From: Parazoarcus communis SWub3 = DSM 12120
Lineage (GTDB): Bacteria > Pseudomonadota > Gammaproteobacteria > Burkholderiales > Rhodocyclaceae
Reading direction: 5' to 3'
Assembly: GCF_003226565.1 (NCBI RefSeq)
Contig: NZ_QKOE01000001.1
Location: forward strand, 124,001-188,000
Length of the DNA stretch: 64,000 nucleotides
Every line of letters begins with the position of its first letter. Within the stretch, counting starts at the first letter, position 1. Below the pieces are notes generated by a model. It was not told where the DNA came from. It saw only the letters and a program-made list of their open reading frames with translations, and did no database searches. This document shows positions 1 through 9,857 of this stretch, piece by piece. The translations under genes and the position numbers were made by a program.

Positions 1-1407
1 CCGATCCAGCGCCAGGCGATTCCAATCGTGATCGCAGGCAATGACGTGCTTGGCGGCGCCCAGACCGGCACCGGCAAGACTGCAGGCTTTACCCTGCCGC
101 TGCTGCACCGCCTCGCCCGCCACGCCAGCACCAGCACCTCGCCTGCCCGTCACCAGACCCGGGCGCTGATCCTGGCACCCACGCGCGAACTGGCGATGCA
201 GGTGTTCGAGTCGGTCAAGACCTACAGCAAGTACGTGCCACTGCGCGCCACCTGCATCTACGGCGGCGTGGACATGAACGCCCAGATCCAGGAACTGCGT
301 CGGGGCATCGAGATCGTCATCGCCACACCAGGCCGCCTGCTCGACCATGTGCAGCAGAAGACCATCAATCTGTCCCAGGTCGAGATGCTGGTACTGGACG
401 AAGCCGACCGCATGCTGGACATGGGCTTCATTCCCGACATCAAGCGCATTCTCGGCCTGCTGCCGGCCAGCCGGCAGAGCCTGCTGTTCTCGGCGACCTT
501 CTCCGACGAGATCAAGAAACTCGCCGACCAGATGCTGAAGAATCCGCAACTGATCGAGGTCGCGCGCCGCAACATGGTCTCCGAGACCATCACCCATGTG
601 GTGCACCCGGTCTCGTCGGGCATGAAGCGCAACCTGCTCGCTCACCTGCTTCGCCATCAGCCGGACACTCAGGCGCTGGTCTTTGTCGACACCAAGATCG
701 TCTGTGGCCGCCTTGCGCACTTTCTCGAGCGTAGCGGCATCTCGGCGGATGCCATCCATGGCGACAAGGGTCAGCAGCAGCGTACCGAAACCCTGGAAGC
801 CTTCAAGGCCGGCAAGTTGCGCGTGCTGGTGGCGACCGATGTGGCCGCACGCGGCATCGACATCGACGAGTTGCCGTATGTGATCAACTTCGAATTGCCG
901 CACACCGCCGAAGACTACGTCCATCGCATCGGTCGTACCGGTCGGGCGGGCCACAAGGGCAACGCGGTATCGCTGGTCTGTGCCGAAGAAAAACACTGGC
1001 TGGCCGACATCCAGAAGCTGATCAAGCTCGACATCCCGCAGGAGATCGTGCCCGGCTTTGATCCGGAGCCCGAGTTCTTCGAAGCGGGCAGCCGCCACCG
1101 CGGCAAGCGCGGCACCGGACAATCGCCCCTGGGCGACAACAGTGAACGCAGTGAGACACCCCGGCGCAACAGCAATGCCAAGCCCCACGATGCGGACCCG
1201 CGCGGCAATCGTAGCGGCGGTTCAAGTCAGAACCGCGCACGGAACCCGCGGTCGATGATCGCAGCGGATGGGTTCGACTTCAGCAAGCCTTACCAGCCCA
1301 AGTCACCCGCCCCCGCCAGCGACACGGTGGAGAACACCGACAAGACGCCCCCCCGCCGTCCGCAACGTCCGATTGCCGTGCTGCTGGGCGGGCTGGGACG
1401 GAAATAA
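1..1407 (+). CDS. rhlE: DEAD-box ATP-dependent RNA helicase, RhlE-like (5' end missing)
   Basis: An RNA-unwinding ATPase, probably acting on structured RNA or ribosome assembly. The reading frame is open from base 1, so the start lies left of the window; the first visible residues (PIQRQAIP) are the Q motif. Then come Walker A (AQTGTGKT), PTREL, TPGR, the DEAD box, SAT, and the C-terminal ARGID and HRIGRTGRAG motifs, so both RecA-like domains are complete apart from the extreme N-terminus. The last ~100 residues are a low-complexity tail rich in Arg, Ser, Asn and Pro, as in RhlE-type helicases, where such tails bind RNA. An internal GTG at 28 is not a credible start because conserved sequence precedes it. 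RhlE rather than another paralogue is a judgement from overall pattern. Confidence 0.93.
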   Translation, partial: PIQRQAIPIVIAGNDVLGGAQTGTGKTAGFTLPLLHRLARHASTSTSPARHQTRALILAPTRELAMQVFESVKTYSKYVPLRATCIYGGVDMNAQIQELRRGIEIVIATPGRLLDHVQQKTINLSQVEMLVLDEADRMLDMGFIPDIKRILGLLPASRQSLLFSATFSDEIKKLADQMLKNPQLIEVARRNMVSETITHVVHPVSSGMKRNLLAHLLRHQPDTQALVFVDTKIVCGRLAHFLERSGISADAIHGDKGQQQRTETLEAFKAGKLRVLVATDVAARGIDIDELPYVINFELPHTAEDYVHRIGRTGRAGHKGNAVSLVCAEEKHWLADIQKLIKLDIPQEIVPGFDPEPEFFEAGSRHRGKRGTGQSPLGDNSERSETPRRNSNAKPHDADPRGNRSGGSSQNRARNPRSMIAADGFDFSKPYQPKSPAPASDTVENTDKTPPRRPQRPIAVLLGGLGRK

Positions 1408-1494
1408 GGCCTTCGGGCCGTGCTATTCCGCGAATCCGTTCGCAGCACTTAAAGTAAGCTGGATGCCTGCCGATACTAGGCTGGACAACTGGAC

Positions 1495-3030
1495 ATGCTG
1501 CCTTCGATGATTCCCTTCGACCCCTTGCGGGGCAAACCACCGGAAGAACCCTTCGTCCCCGACCTGTCGGAAGGGGCGGAGACCGGTGTGTATCTGGCCT
1601 TGCTCGAACTGATCGACGAAGGCCTGATCATCACCGGCGACGAAACCATCATCGACGTCAACAGTGCGGCCTGCAGGCTGCTGGAGCGCGAATACCGCGA
1701 ACTGGCCAACCGCCCGCTTGCCGACATCTTTCCCGACGAGCGCGCCTTTCTCGAAGCGCGCGCCCGCCTGCTGATCCAGGGTGAAATGCGTGGCAGCCTG
1801 CGGGTTGCGCTGCCAGGCGGACGACACCGCGATTTCCGCTTTGTTGCCGCAGCCCGCCTGCGCCCCGGCATCCACGCCCTGATCCTCAGCCCCGACCTGC
1901 TTGCGGAGACCCGCCCGGAGGACGACGGCGACCGCGTCTGGCCCCGCCTGGCCGCTGCATTGGCCCAACCGGTGATCGTCGTCGACGATCAGCGCCGGGT
2001 CAGTGCCGCCAACGCGGCCGCACTTGAATCACTCGGCATGCGCCGCGACGCACTGATCGGCCAGCCGGTCGAAGATTGTCTGAAGCTCGACTGGCCATCG
2101 GCCGGAGGTGCTCCGATTGCGCGCATCCATGCCACCCGCCATGACGAGCCCCTGCAAGCGCGCGTGCTCGATGGGCCACGTCCTGGCTGGCACCTGCTGG
2201 TCCTGCCGGCCGGCGTCAGCACACAGGCGGGCACCGTCGCAGCACCTGCTGCATCTTCGCCACCGACAAGGCGCAGCAACCAGCTCGCCATCCTCAACGA
2301 CCAACTCGAGCTGCACTTCCAGCCGCTGGTCAATGCCCGCACCGGAGCCATTCACTCAGGCGAAGCCCTGCTGCGCTGGCATCACCCGGTCAACGGCGTC
2401 ATCCCGTTCAGGCGTTTCGCCCATGCTGCCCGTGACGACGGCCGCCTGCCCGAACTCGGCGGCTGGGCCTTGCGTGCCGCCTGCCGTGCAGCACAGGCAT
2501 GGCCTAGCACACAAGGGCGTTCACCCTCGGTCACGGTCAACATCGCCATCGAGCAGATCCTGCATGGCGCGCTCGTCCAGCAGGTCACCACCGCGCTCAG
2601 CGAGAGCGGTATCGAACCCCAGCGGCTGGAGCTGGACCTCGACGAGCAGGTCCTGGTTGCAGCGGAAGATGAAGTTGCCCCGATCCTTCATGCACTGGCC
2701 GCACTCGGGGTACGGCTGGCAATTGACGATTTCGGCCACGGGCTCAGCACCATCCGCCGACTCAAGCGTTACCCCATCCAGGCGCTCAAGCTCGACCCCG
2801 AACTGGTCCGGCAGGTCGGCCGGCTGGACGAATCCGATGCAGTGGTCGAATCCATCGTCTGCATGGCCAGGCCTCTCGGGCTGAAGGTGCTGGCCCGCGG
2901 CGTTGAGGATGAGGCCCAGCAAGCCTTCCTGCTTGCACTGGAATGCGACCTGCAGCAAGGCCCCCTGTTCGGCCCGCCAATGACCGCACCGGACTTCGGC
3001 AGTTTTCTATCCGACCAGCTTTTTTGTTAG
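1495..3030 (+). CDS. PAS-PAS-EAL domain protein, probably degenerate phosphodiesterase
   Basis: 511 residues. Two PAS-like sensor segments (about 30-135 and 148-240) precede an EAL domain (about 262-505). There is no GGDEF domain, membrane segment or signal peptide, so it is probably a cytosolic sensor. EAL signature residues are only partly kept: E290 of the EAL motif, N349, E384, D411-D412 of DDFG, K432, E471 and Q488 are present. The first Glu of the usual LELEITE stretch is D381, and the first Glu of the usual AEGVE motif is R468 (ARGVE). Both positions are metal or catalytic ligands in active c-di-GMP phosphodiesterases, so reduced activity or a binding/adaptor role is inferred. It follows the helicase by 87 bp and precedes the kinase by about 60 bp. 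The ATG at 1507 is an alternative start. Confidence 0.85.
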   Translation: MLPSMIPFDPLRGKPPEEPFVPDLSEGAETGVYLALLELIDEGLIITGDETIIDVNSAACRLLEREYRELANRPLADIFPDERAFLEARARLLIQGEMRGSLRVALPGGRHRDFRFVAAARLRPGIHALILSPDLLAETRPEDDGDRVWPRLAAALAQPVIVVDDQRRVSAANAAALESLGMRRDALIGQPVEDCLKLDWPSAGGAPIARIHATRHDEPLQARVLDGPRPGWHLLVLPAGVSTQAGTVAAPAASSPPTRRSNQLAILNDQLELHFQPLVNARTGAIHSGEALLRWHHPVNGVIPFRRFAHAARDDGRLPELGGWALRAACRAAQAWPSTQGRSPSVTVNIAIEQILHGALVQQVTTALSESGIEPQRLELDLDEQVLVAAEDEVAPILHALAALGVRLAIDDFGHGLSTIRRLKRYPIQALKLDPELVRQVGRLDESDAVVESIVCMARPLGLKVLARGVEDEAQQAFLLALECDLQQGPLFGPPMTAPDFGSFLSDQLFC

Positions 3031-3089
3031 CATCGACACCCAGTCCGGCACCCAGCCGGCCATGACCCTGCGACCGGAACACGCTCAGG

Positions 3090-3731
3090 ATGCTCGACAA
3101 GGCGCACTACATCGTCGTTGAAGGCCCCATCGGCGCGGGCAAGACGTCGCTCGCCCGCCGTCTGGCGGAACGGCTGCAGGCGGTGGAGCTGTTCGAACAG
3201 CCCGAAGCGAACCCGTTTCTTGCCCGTTTCTATCAGCATGCGGATCGCTGGGCGCTGCCTACCCAGCTCTCCTTTCTGTTTCAGCGTATCGATCAGTTGA
3301 ACGCCTTGCAGCAGGCCAGCGGCGACCCCCCACGCGTCGTGTCCGACTTCCTGCTCGAAAAGGATCCGCTGTTCGCCGACCTGAACCTGCAGGCGGACGA
3401 ACATGCGGTGTATCAGCGCATCTTCGACGCGATGAAGCCTGCCAACCCACCCAAACCCGATCTGGTCATCTATCTGCAGGCACGCGCCGATACACTGATC
3501 GAACGCATCCGAAAGCGGGGCATGGAAGCCGAAAGGCGTATTACCGAGACCTATCTCGAACGGGTGGCTGAACGTTACGCCCGCTTCTTCTACCAGTACG
3601 ATGCAGCACCGTTATTCATTGTCGACGCCGGCATCCTCAACCCGGTGGACAATGATTCGGATTTCGAGCTGCTCATCGAACGCCTGCGCAACATGCGCGG
3701 ATACCGCGAGTTCTTCGCCTACGCCGGCTGA
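3090..3731 (+). CDS. Deoxynucleoside kinase (deoxyadenosine/deoxyguanosine kinase family)
   Basis: A 213-residue P-loop kinase that would phosphorylate deoxynucleosides for nucleotide salvage in the cytosol. Walker A is GPIGAGKTS at residues 12-20. Further family features are the substrate-binding stretch around FEQPEANPFL, the DFLLEKD region, and the RIRKRGMEAER lid. Length matches the dNK/dGK family. In many betaproteobacteria this gene sits upstream of panB-panC, as here (82 bp gap to panB). Substrate preference cannot be read from sequence. The start is the ATG at 3090, with a weak GCTCAGG-type ribosome-binding site directly upstream. Confidence 0.88.
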   Translation: MLDKAHYIVVEGPIGAGKTSLARRLAERLQAVELFEQPEANPFLARFYQHADRWALPTQLSFLFQRIDQLNALQQASGDPPRVVSDFLLEKDPLFADLNLQADEHAVYQRIFDAMKPANPPKPDLVIYLQARADTLIERIRKRGMEAERRITETYLERVAERYARFFYQYDAAPLFIVDAGILNPVDNDSDFELLIERLRNMRGYREFFAYAG

Positions 3732-3812
3732 TTTTTCTGACCGAAAAGCATCAAGCCGCTTGTGCAATGCACCAGTTTGGTGAAAACTGCGCCCTCCTCT
3801 CAGGAGCGAACC

Positions 3813-4628
3813 ATGAGCTACCTCCAGGACGACAAACCCATCACCCTCTTCGAGCTCGGGAAGATGCGTGCCGACGGCCGCAAGATCGCGATGCTCACCG
3901 GCTACGATGCCAGCTTTGCGGCGCTGCTCGAGCGTTGCGGCGTGGACGTGATCCTGATCGGCGATTCGCTGGGCAATGTCCTGCAAGGACAGAAATCCAC
4001 CCTGCCGGTCACGCTCGATCACATGGTGTATCACACCGAATCGGTGGTCCGCGGCTGCCGTCGCCCCTTCATCGTCACCGACATGCCTTTTGGCAGCTAT
4101 CACGAAAGCCCTGCGCAGGCCATGCGCAGCGCTGCGCGTCTGATGGCAGCCGGGGCGCAGATGGTCAAGCTTGAAGGAGGCGAATTCATGGCCGAGACCG
4201 TGCGCTTCCTGGTCGAACGCGGTGTGCCGGTCTGTGCGCATATCGGCCTGACCCCACAGTCGGTACACCAGCTTGGCGGCTATCGGGTCCAGGGGCGGGA
4301 CGACAGCGGTGCCGCCAGGCTGAAAGCCGACGCCCTGGCACTTGAACAGGCGGGGGCTGCGCTGATGGTCATGGAAATGGTGCCCGCCACTGTTGCCGCC
4401 GAAATCACTTCCAGCCTGCAATCGATGGCCTCCATCGGTATCGGTGCGGGACCGTCGTGCGATGGACAGGTGCTGGTGCTGCACGACCTGCTGGGGGTCT
4501 ACCCTGGCAAGACGGCACGTTTCGTGCGCAATTTCATGCAGGGGGCCGACAGCATCGACAGTGCCGTCGCCGCCTATGTCAGCGCGGTCAAGGATGGCAG
4601 CTTCCCTGCCCCCGAACACTGCTACTGA
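3813..4628 (+). CDS. panB: 3-methyl-2-oxobutanoate hydroxymethyltransferase
   Basis: First committed enzyme of pantothenate synthesis: it transfers a hydroxymethyl group from methylene-tetrahydrofolate to 2-oxoisovalerate to give ketopantoate. 271 residues, the usual PanB length. Family landmarks include the GYDASFA segment, the metal-binding [10 protein letters not shown] segment, [13 protein letters not shown], and AHIGLTPQS. The ATG at 3813 is chosen because AGGAG lies 7 bases upstream (3802-3806) and the residues before it match nothing in the family. It precedes panC by 42 bp, so the pair is probably co-transcribed. Confidence 0.96.
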   Translation: MSYLQDDKPITLFELGKMRADGRKIAMLTGYDASFAALLERCGVDVILIGDSLGNVLQGQKSTLPVTLDHMVYHTESVVRGCRRPFIVTDMPFGSYHESPAQAMRSAARLMAAGAQMVKLEGGEFMAETVRFLVERGVPVCAHIGLTPQSVHQLGGYRVQGRDDSGAARLKADALALEQAGAALMVMEMVPATVAAEITSSLQSMASIGIGAGPSCDGQVLVLHDLLGVYPGKTARFVRNFMQGADSIDSAVAAYVSAVKDGSFPAPEHCY

Positions 4629-5498
<870 letters not shown>

Positions 5499-5646
5499 AG
5501 GTCACGTATCGCCCCGTCGTGGCCCCGTCCATGCGATGTCAGGGTTCGCCCACCCTTGCGTCGCGGACGTAAACATTCCAAGCTATATAAAAACAGCCGT
5601 CCATCTTGGGCGGGCATGTAACCCAGCGAACGGAGGGAGACTGGAC

Positions 5647-6090
5647 ATGACGATGACGGTGGGACAAATTCTGGCAGCGAAGGGCAACAAGGCAATGGCG
5701 GTGGCACCCGACAACTCGGTGCTCGACGCGCTGAAGATCATGGCGGAACACGACATTGGCGCTGTGCTGGTCACCGAAGGTGAGCGGCTGGTCGGCATCT
5801 TCACCGAGCGTGACTATGCCCGGAAAGTCGCCCTGCGCGGTCTGGTGTCGCGCGATGTGAAGGTCAGCGAACTGATGACGGCCAACCCGACCACGGTCGC
5901 CCCCTCACAGACGGTCGATCAGGTCATGCAGACCATGACCCAGCGCCGCTTCCGCCACCTGCCGGTGGTCGAGAACGGCAAGATTGCCGGCATCGTCACC
6001 ATCGGTGACATGGTCAAATGTGTGGTCAGCGAACAGGAAGCCACCATCCAGCAGCTCTCCAGTTATATTGCCGGCGATCTGGCCACCTGA
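5647..6090 (+). CDS. CBS-domain pair protein
   Basis: 147 residues made almost entirely of two CBS motifs (about 8-65 and 75-135), the tandem fold that binds adenine nucleotides such as AMP, ATP or SAM. No enzymatic domain is attached, so it is probably a small energy-sensing regulator of an unidentified partner. The start at 5647 is chosen because a strong GGAGGG site lies at 5632-5637. A frame running back to 5536 has no ribosome-binding site and no family similarity. An AT-rich TATATAAAAA stretch at 5584-5593 could be part of its promoter. It converges on pepN through a shared terminator. Confidence 0.9.
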   Translation: MTMTVGQILAAKGNKAMAVAPDNSVLDALKIMAEHDIGAVLVTEGERLVGIFTERDYARKVALRGLVSRDVKVSELMTANPTTVAPSQTVDQVMQTMTQRRFRHLPVVENGKIAGIVTIGDMVKCVVSEQEATIQQLSSYIAGDLAT

Positions 6091-6114
6091 CAGCGCTACG
6101 GCCTGCGATACCAA

Positions 6115-6150
6115 AAAACGCCGTGCTCCCGGTCGGGACCACGGCGTTTT
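6115..6150. terminator. Bidirectional rho-independent terminator
   Basis: Perfect 11-bp stem AAAACGCCGTG / CACGGCGTTTT (arms 6115-6125 and 6140-6150), A-rich on the left and T-rich on the right. It lies between the convergent CBS-protein gene and pepN and can serve both. Confidence 0.85.
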
Positions 6151-6176
6151 GCATGGTGCCGGCACCCCGGCGGAAG

Positions 6177-8846
6177 TCAGGAAAGCGCCTTGCCAATCAC
6201 CTCGGCCACATCCGGCGACAAATCTTCGCTGGCCAGCACACGCTCCAGTTGCGGACGGATGCTGGCCTGCAGCGCCGGGGTATAACGACGCCAGTTCTCC
6301 AGCGCCCGCGCCATGCGCGCCGCGACCTGCGGATTGCGTGCATTCAGTGCAATCACCTGGTCTGCCCAGAACACATGCCCGCTGCCATCCGCAGCATGGA
6401 ACTCGCCAGGATTGGCGCGGAAGAAGGTGCCAAGAAGCGCATAAACCTTGTTCGGGTTGGACAGGCTGAAGGCCGGATCGGCCATCAAGGCACGGACACA
6501 CTCCACGGTACGCGGTGCAGCCTCGTTCCAGCGCCAGGCGCCAGCCTGCAGGGCAAACCACTTGTCCAGCACCAGGGCATCGTCATGATAGCGCTGATGA
6601 AAGGCCTCGAGCGCCGGCACGCTTGCCGTGCTGGCACTCTGCACCAGCGCGGCAAGTGCGGCAAAGCGTTCGGTCATGTTGCCCGCCCCTTCGTAGCGCG
6701 CCTGCGCCAATGCCAGGCCACGTTCATCGCCAGCTGCACACAGGTAGCGCAAAGCCAGGCCCGTCAGTGCACGACGCCCGGCGTCGGCAGGGTGATAGCG
6801 GTACGGGCCACTCACCTGCATTGCATCGCATACCCCCAGCCAATCGTCCGCCAGGGCCTGGCCAAGGCCATGCATCACCACCACCATCGCGCTGCGCAGC
6901 GCAACCGGATCGGCGGGCGACATGCGCTCCAGCAGATAGCCCTCGGTCGGCAGAGCCAGCGCCTGCGCCCGGAAGGCAGGATCCAGGCGTCCGTCGTTGA
7001 GCAAGGCCGCAAACGCGTCGACATAGGCCTGGGGCAGCTCATCGGCAATGCCCGCGGCCAGCGCCAGCGCCACCCGCTCGCTGTAGCGCTGCGCCGCATC
7101 CCAGCGGTTGAAGGGGTCGGCATCATTGGCCATGCGGAACGCCAGGCGCGCATCATCCTCTTCCAGCTCCAGGATCACCGGCGCCGAAAAGCCGCGCAAC
7201 AATGACGGTACCGGTTCGGCCGTCAGGCCGACGAAGCGGAAGGTTTGCTCGGCCTCGGTCAGGGTCAGCACCCGGGTGCATGCGCCGGGTGAGGCTTCTC
7301 CATCGAGTTGCAGCGGACAATCCTGCCCGTCCGGCCCAATCAGGCCCAGCGCGACCGGAATCACCAGCGGGCGCTTGTCCGGCTGGCCCGGTGTCGGCGG
7401 CGTGTGCTGGGACAGGGTCAGCGTATAGCTGGCGCTGGCAGCGTCCCAGCTAGCACGCGCGCTTAGACGAGGTGTGCCGGCCTGGGCATACCAGTGCATG
7501 AACTGGTCCAGGTCGCGACCATTGGCCTCGGCCATGGCCTCGACAAAGTCATCGCAGGTCACCGCACGGCCGTCGTGGTAGCTGAAGTAAAGGTCCATGC
7601 CATTGCGGAAGCCCTCGGGGCCCAGCAGGGTGTGCAGCATGCGGATGACTTCGGCGCCCTTTTCATACACCGTCGCGGTGTAGAAGTTGTTGATCTCCTG
7701 ATAGCAGTCGGGACGGATGGGGTGCGCCATCGGCCCGCCATCTTCCGGAAACTGTGCTGCGCGCAGTACCCGCACATCGTCGATGCGCTTGACCGCACGG
7801 GCCGATGCGGCACCTTCCGGCCCCGCGGCACGCGCCAGCATGTCGGCGGAGAACTGCTGATCACGGAAGACCGTCAGCCCTTCCTTCAGGGTCAGCTGGA
7901 ACCAGTCACGACAGGTCACGCGGTTACCGGTCCAGTTGTGGAAGTACTCGTGGGCGACCACGCTCTCGACGTTCTCGTAGTCGATGTCGGTGGCCGTATC
8001 CGGTTTGGCCAGGACGAACTTGGTATTGAAGATGTTCAGCCCCTTGTTCTCCATCGCCCCCATGTTGAAGTCGGACACCGCGACGATCATGAAGCGGTCG
8101 AGATCGAGCTCCAGACCAAACGCCTCCTCATCCCAGCGCATCGAGTGAATCAGCGACTCCATCGCATGTTCGCAACGGTCGAGATCCCTTGCCTCCACCC
8201 AGACCTGCAGCAACACCTTGCGCCCTGAGGCCGTGGTCACTTCTCGTTCGAGCGCTTCCAGCCGCGCAGCAACCAGCGCGAACAGGTAGGACGGCTTGAG
8301 GAAGGGGTCTTCCCACTTGGCGTAATGCCATCCATCCGGCAGATCCCCCTGCTCCAGCAGATTGCCATTGGACAGCAGTACCGGGCAGGCGTCACGCTCG
8401 GCCTCGAGGGTGACGGTGTAGCGCGCCATCACATCCGGACGGTCGGGAAAGCAGGTGATGCGACGGAAGCCTTCCGCCTCGCACTGGGTAAAGTAACCGC
8501 CATTGGACTGGTACAGGCCGGACAAGGTGGTGTTGGCTTGCGGGTTGATCCGGGTAAGCACCTCGACCAGCACACGTTCACCGTCGGCGTCGATCTCGAT
8601 CTGGCCGTCGGCCTCACGCAGCGACACCGGCGCCTTGCCGTCCACGGTCAGTGACAAGCGCTCAAGCGCCTCGCTCCACAGGCGGATCGGTCCGGCCCCG
8701 GCATCCGGGTTGCGGACGCAGACCATGCGGTTGGTCACCAGGGTTGCGGTGGGATCGAGGCGGAAATGCAGGTCGATGCGTTCGACCGTCCAGGCCAGGG
8801 GCCGGTAATCGGCGCGCTGGATGGTTGGGGCGTGTTCGGTTCTCAT
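6177..8846 (-). CDS. pepN: Aminopeptidase N (M1 family zinc metallopeptidase)
   Basis: Removes N-terminal residues from peptides in the last steps of cytosolic protein turnover. 889 residues, close to the E. coli PepN size. The substrate-anchoring GAMEN motif is at 263-267, the zinc motif HEYFH at 299-303, and the third zinc ligand E322 lies in LKEGLTVFRDQQF. The C-terminal superhelical domain is complete. There is no signal peptide, which fits the PepN subgroup. The gene stands alone between the terminator at 6115 and a 114-bp gap before the Usp gene. Confidence 0.97.
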   Translation of the reverse strand: MRTEHAPTIQRADYRPLAWTVERIDLHFRLDPTATLVTNRMVCVRNPDAGAGPIRLWSEALERLSLTVDGKAPVSLREADGQIEIDADGERVLVEVLTRINPQANTTLSGLYQSNGGYFTQCEAEGFRRITCFPDRPDVMARYTVTLEAERDACPVLLSNGNLLEQGDLPDGWHYAKWEDPFLKPSYLFALVAARLEALEREVTTASGRKVLLQVWVEARDLDRCEHAMESLIHSMRWDEEAFGLELDLDRFMIVAVSDFNMGAMENKGLNIFNTKFVLAKPDTATDIDYENVESVVAHEYFHNWTGNRVTCRDWFQLTLKEGLTVFRDQQFSADMLARAAGPEGAASARAVKRIDDVRVLRAAQFPEDGGPMAHPIRPDCYQEINNFYTATVYEKGAEVIRMLHTLLGPEGFRNGMDLYFSYHDGRAVTCDDFVEAMAEANGRDLDQFMHWYAQAGTPRLSARASWDAASASYTLTLSQHTPPTPGQPDKRPLVIPVALGLIGPDGQDCPLQLDGEASPGACTRVLTLTEAEQTFRFVGLTAEPVPSLLRGFSAPVILELEEDDARLAFRMANDADPFNRWDAAQRYSERVALALAAGIADELPQAYVDAFAALLNDGRLDPAFRAQALALPTEGYLLERMSPADPVALRSAMVVVMHGLGQALADDWLGVCDAMQVSGPYRYHPADAGRRALTGLALRYLCAAGDERGLALAQARYEGAGNMTERFAALAALVQSASTASVPALEAFHQRYHDDALVLDKWFALQAGAWRWNEAAPRTVECVRALMADPAFSLSNPNKVYALLGTFFRANPGEFHAADGSGHVFWADQVIALNARNPQVAARMARALENWRRYTPALQASIRPQLERVLASEDLSPDVAEVIGKALS

Positions 8847-8960
8847 TGTGGCTCCGTCAGGCGCGGGCTTGCGCGGCGAAACCGCAAGTGTAAGGCGCCC
8901 GACGGCGGAAACCCAAGCAAGGACGCCAATGCAGCCGGGCTACCCGGGTAGCGTCGGCGA

Positions 8961-9857
8961 TCAAGCCGGTGCGCGATCCGTCACCAGTACGTCAGCACTC
9001 GACTGCGCCAGGATGTGCTTGGTGACGCTGCCGAGCAACACCTCCTCGATCAGCCCTGCGCCACGCTTGCCGATCACGATCAGATCGCAGTCCTGCTCTT
9101 GCTCCTGGTTCAGGATGATGGAGGGCGCGTCACCATGCATCACGATACGGCGTACGGGCGCGTCACTCAGGCCTGCGTGCTCGATCAGTGTGTTCATGTG
9201 CTCCACCGCTTCCCGTTTGGCGGTAACCCGCAGGCTGGACAGCGCGTTGTCGTCGACACCGGCGTAACGCAGCTTGCCCTCGAACGGCACCTCGAAGGCA
9301 TGCAGCAGGATCAGATCTGCCTGCGGCGCCACCTGCCGGGCAAAACGCAGGGACTCGATCGAACGCGGCGAGAAATCCACCGGCACCAGCACCCTGCGAT
9401 ACGTCTCATGTGGAATCTGCTTCACCACCAGCATCGGCCGATACGTCTTGCGCAGCATGCGCTCGGTGGTCGAACCCAGCATCCACTCCCGCAGTGGACT
9501 GGCGCCGCGGGCCCCCAGCACAAGCAGGTCAGCATCGATCGCATCGGCATGCCCACCCAGTTCGGTCAGGACTGCGCCCACGATAAGCTGGATATCCATG
9601 GTCAGGTGATGACGCTCGCCCAACTCATCCGCCAGCTCCCTTACCTCGCCCCGCACCTCATCGAGCAGGCGCTCACCAACATCGGAAGTCCCGCCAGCAA
9701 ACAGATGCCGCAACGCATCCAGCCCACCACCCGCGACCACGTGCATCAGGCTCATGCGGGCACCCATCTCGGCAGCCAGCATCGCCGCGCGCCCAACTGC
9801 ATGACGGGCATGAGAGGACAGATCGGTTGCTGCCAATACGGTTCGAACTGCGTTCAT
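8961..9857 (-). CDS. Universal stress protein with two UspA domains
   Basis: 298 residues forming a tandem of two Usp folds (about 1-150 and 155-298). The second domain ends with the ATP-binding style G-x2-G-x9-G(S/T) pattern (GKRGAGLIEEVLLGSVTKHIL). The first has the related GARGASPLREWMLGSTTERML. It probably binds nucleotide and helps stress survival. Its ATG overlaps the stop codon of the upstream antiporter gene (ATGA), so translation is probably coupled and the Usp may modulate or report on the transporter. Confidence 0.9.
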   Translation of the reverse strand: MNAVRTVLAATDLSSHARHAVGRAAMLAAEMGARMSLMHVVAGGGLDALRHLFAGGTSDVGERLLDEVRGEVRELADELGERHHLTMDIQLIVGAVLTELGGHADAIDADLLVLGARGASPLREWMLGSTTERMLRKTYRPMLVVKQIPHETYRRVLVPVDFSPRSIESLRFARQVAPQADLILLHAFEVPFEGKLRYAGVDDNALSSLRVTAKREAVEHMNTLIEHAGLSDAPVRRIVMHGDAPSIILNQEQEQDCDLIVIGKRGAGLIEEVLLGSVTKHILAQSSADVLVTDRAPA

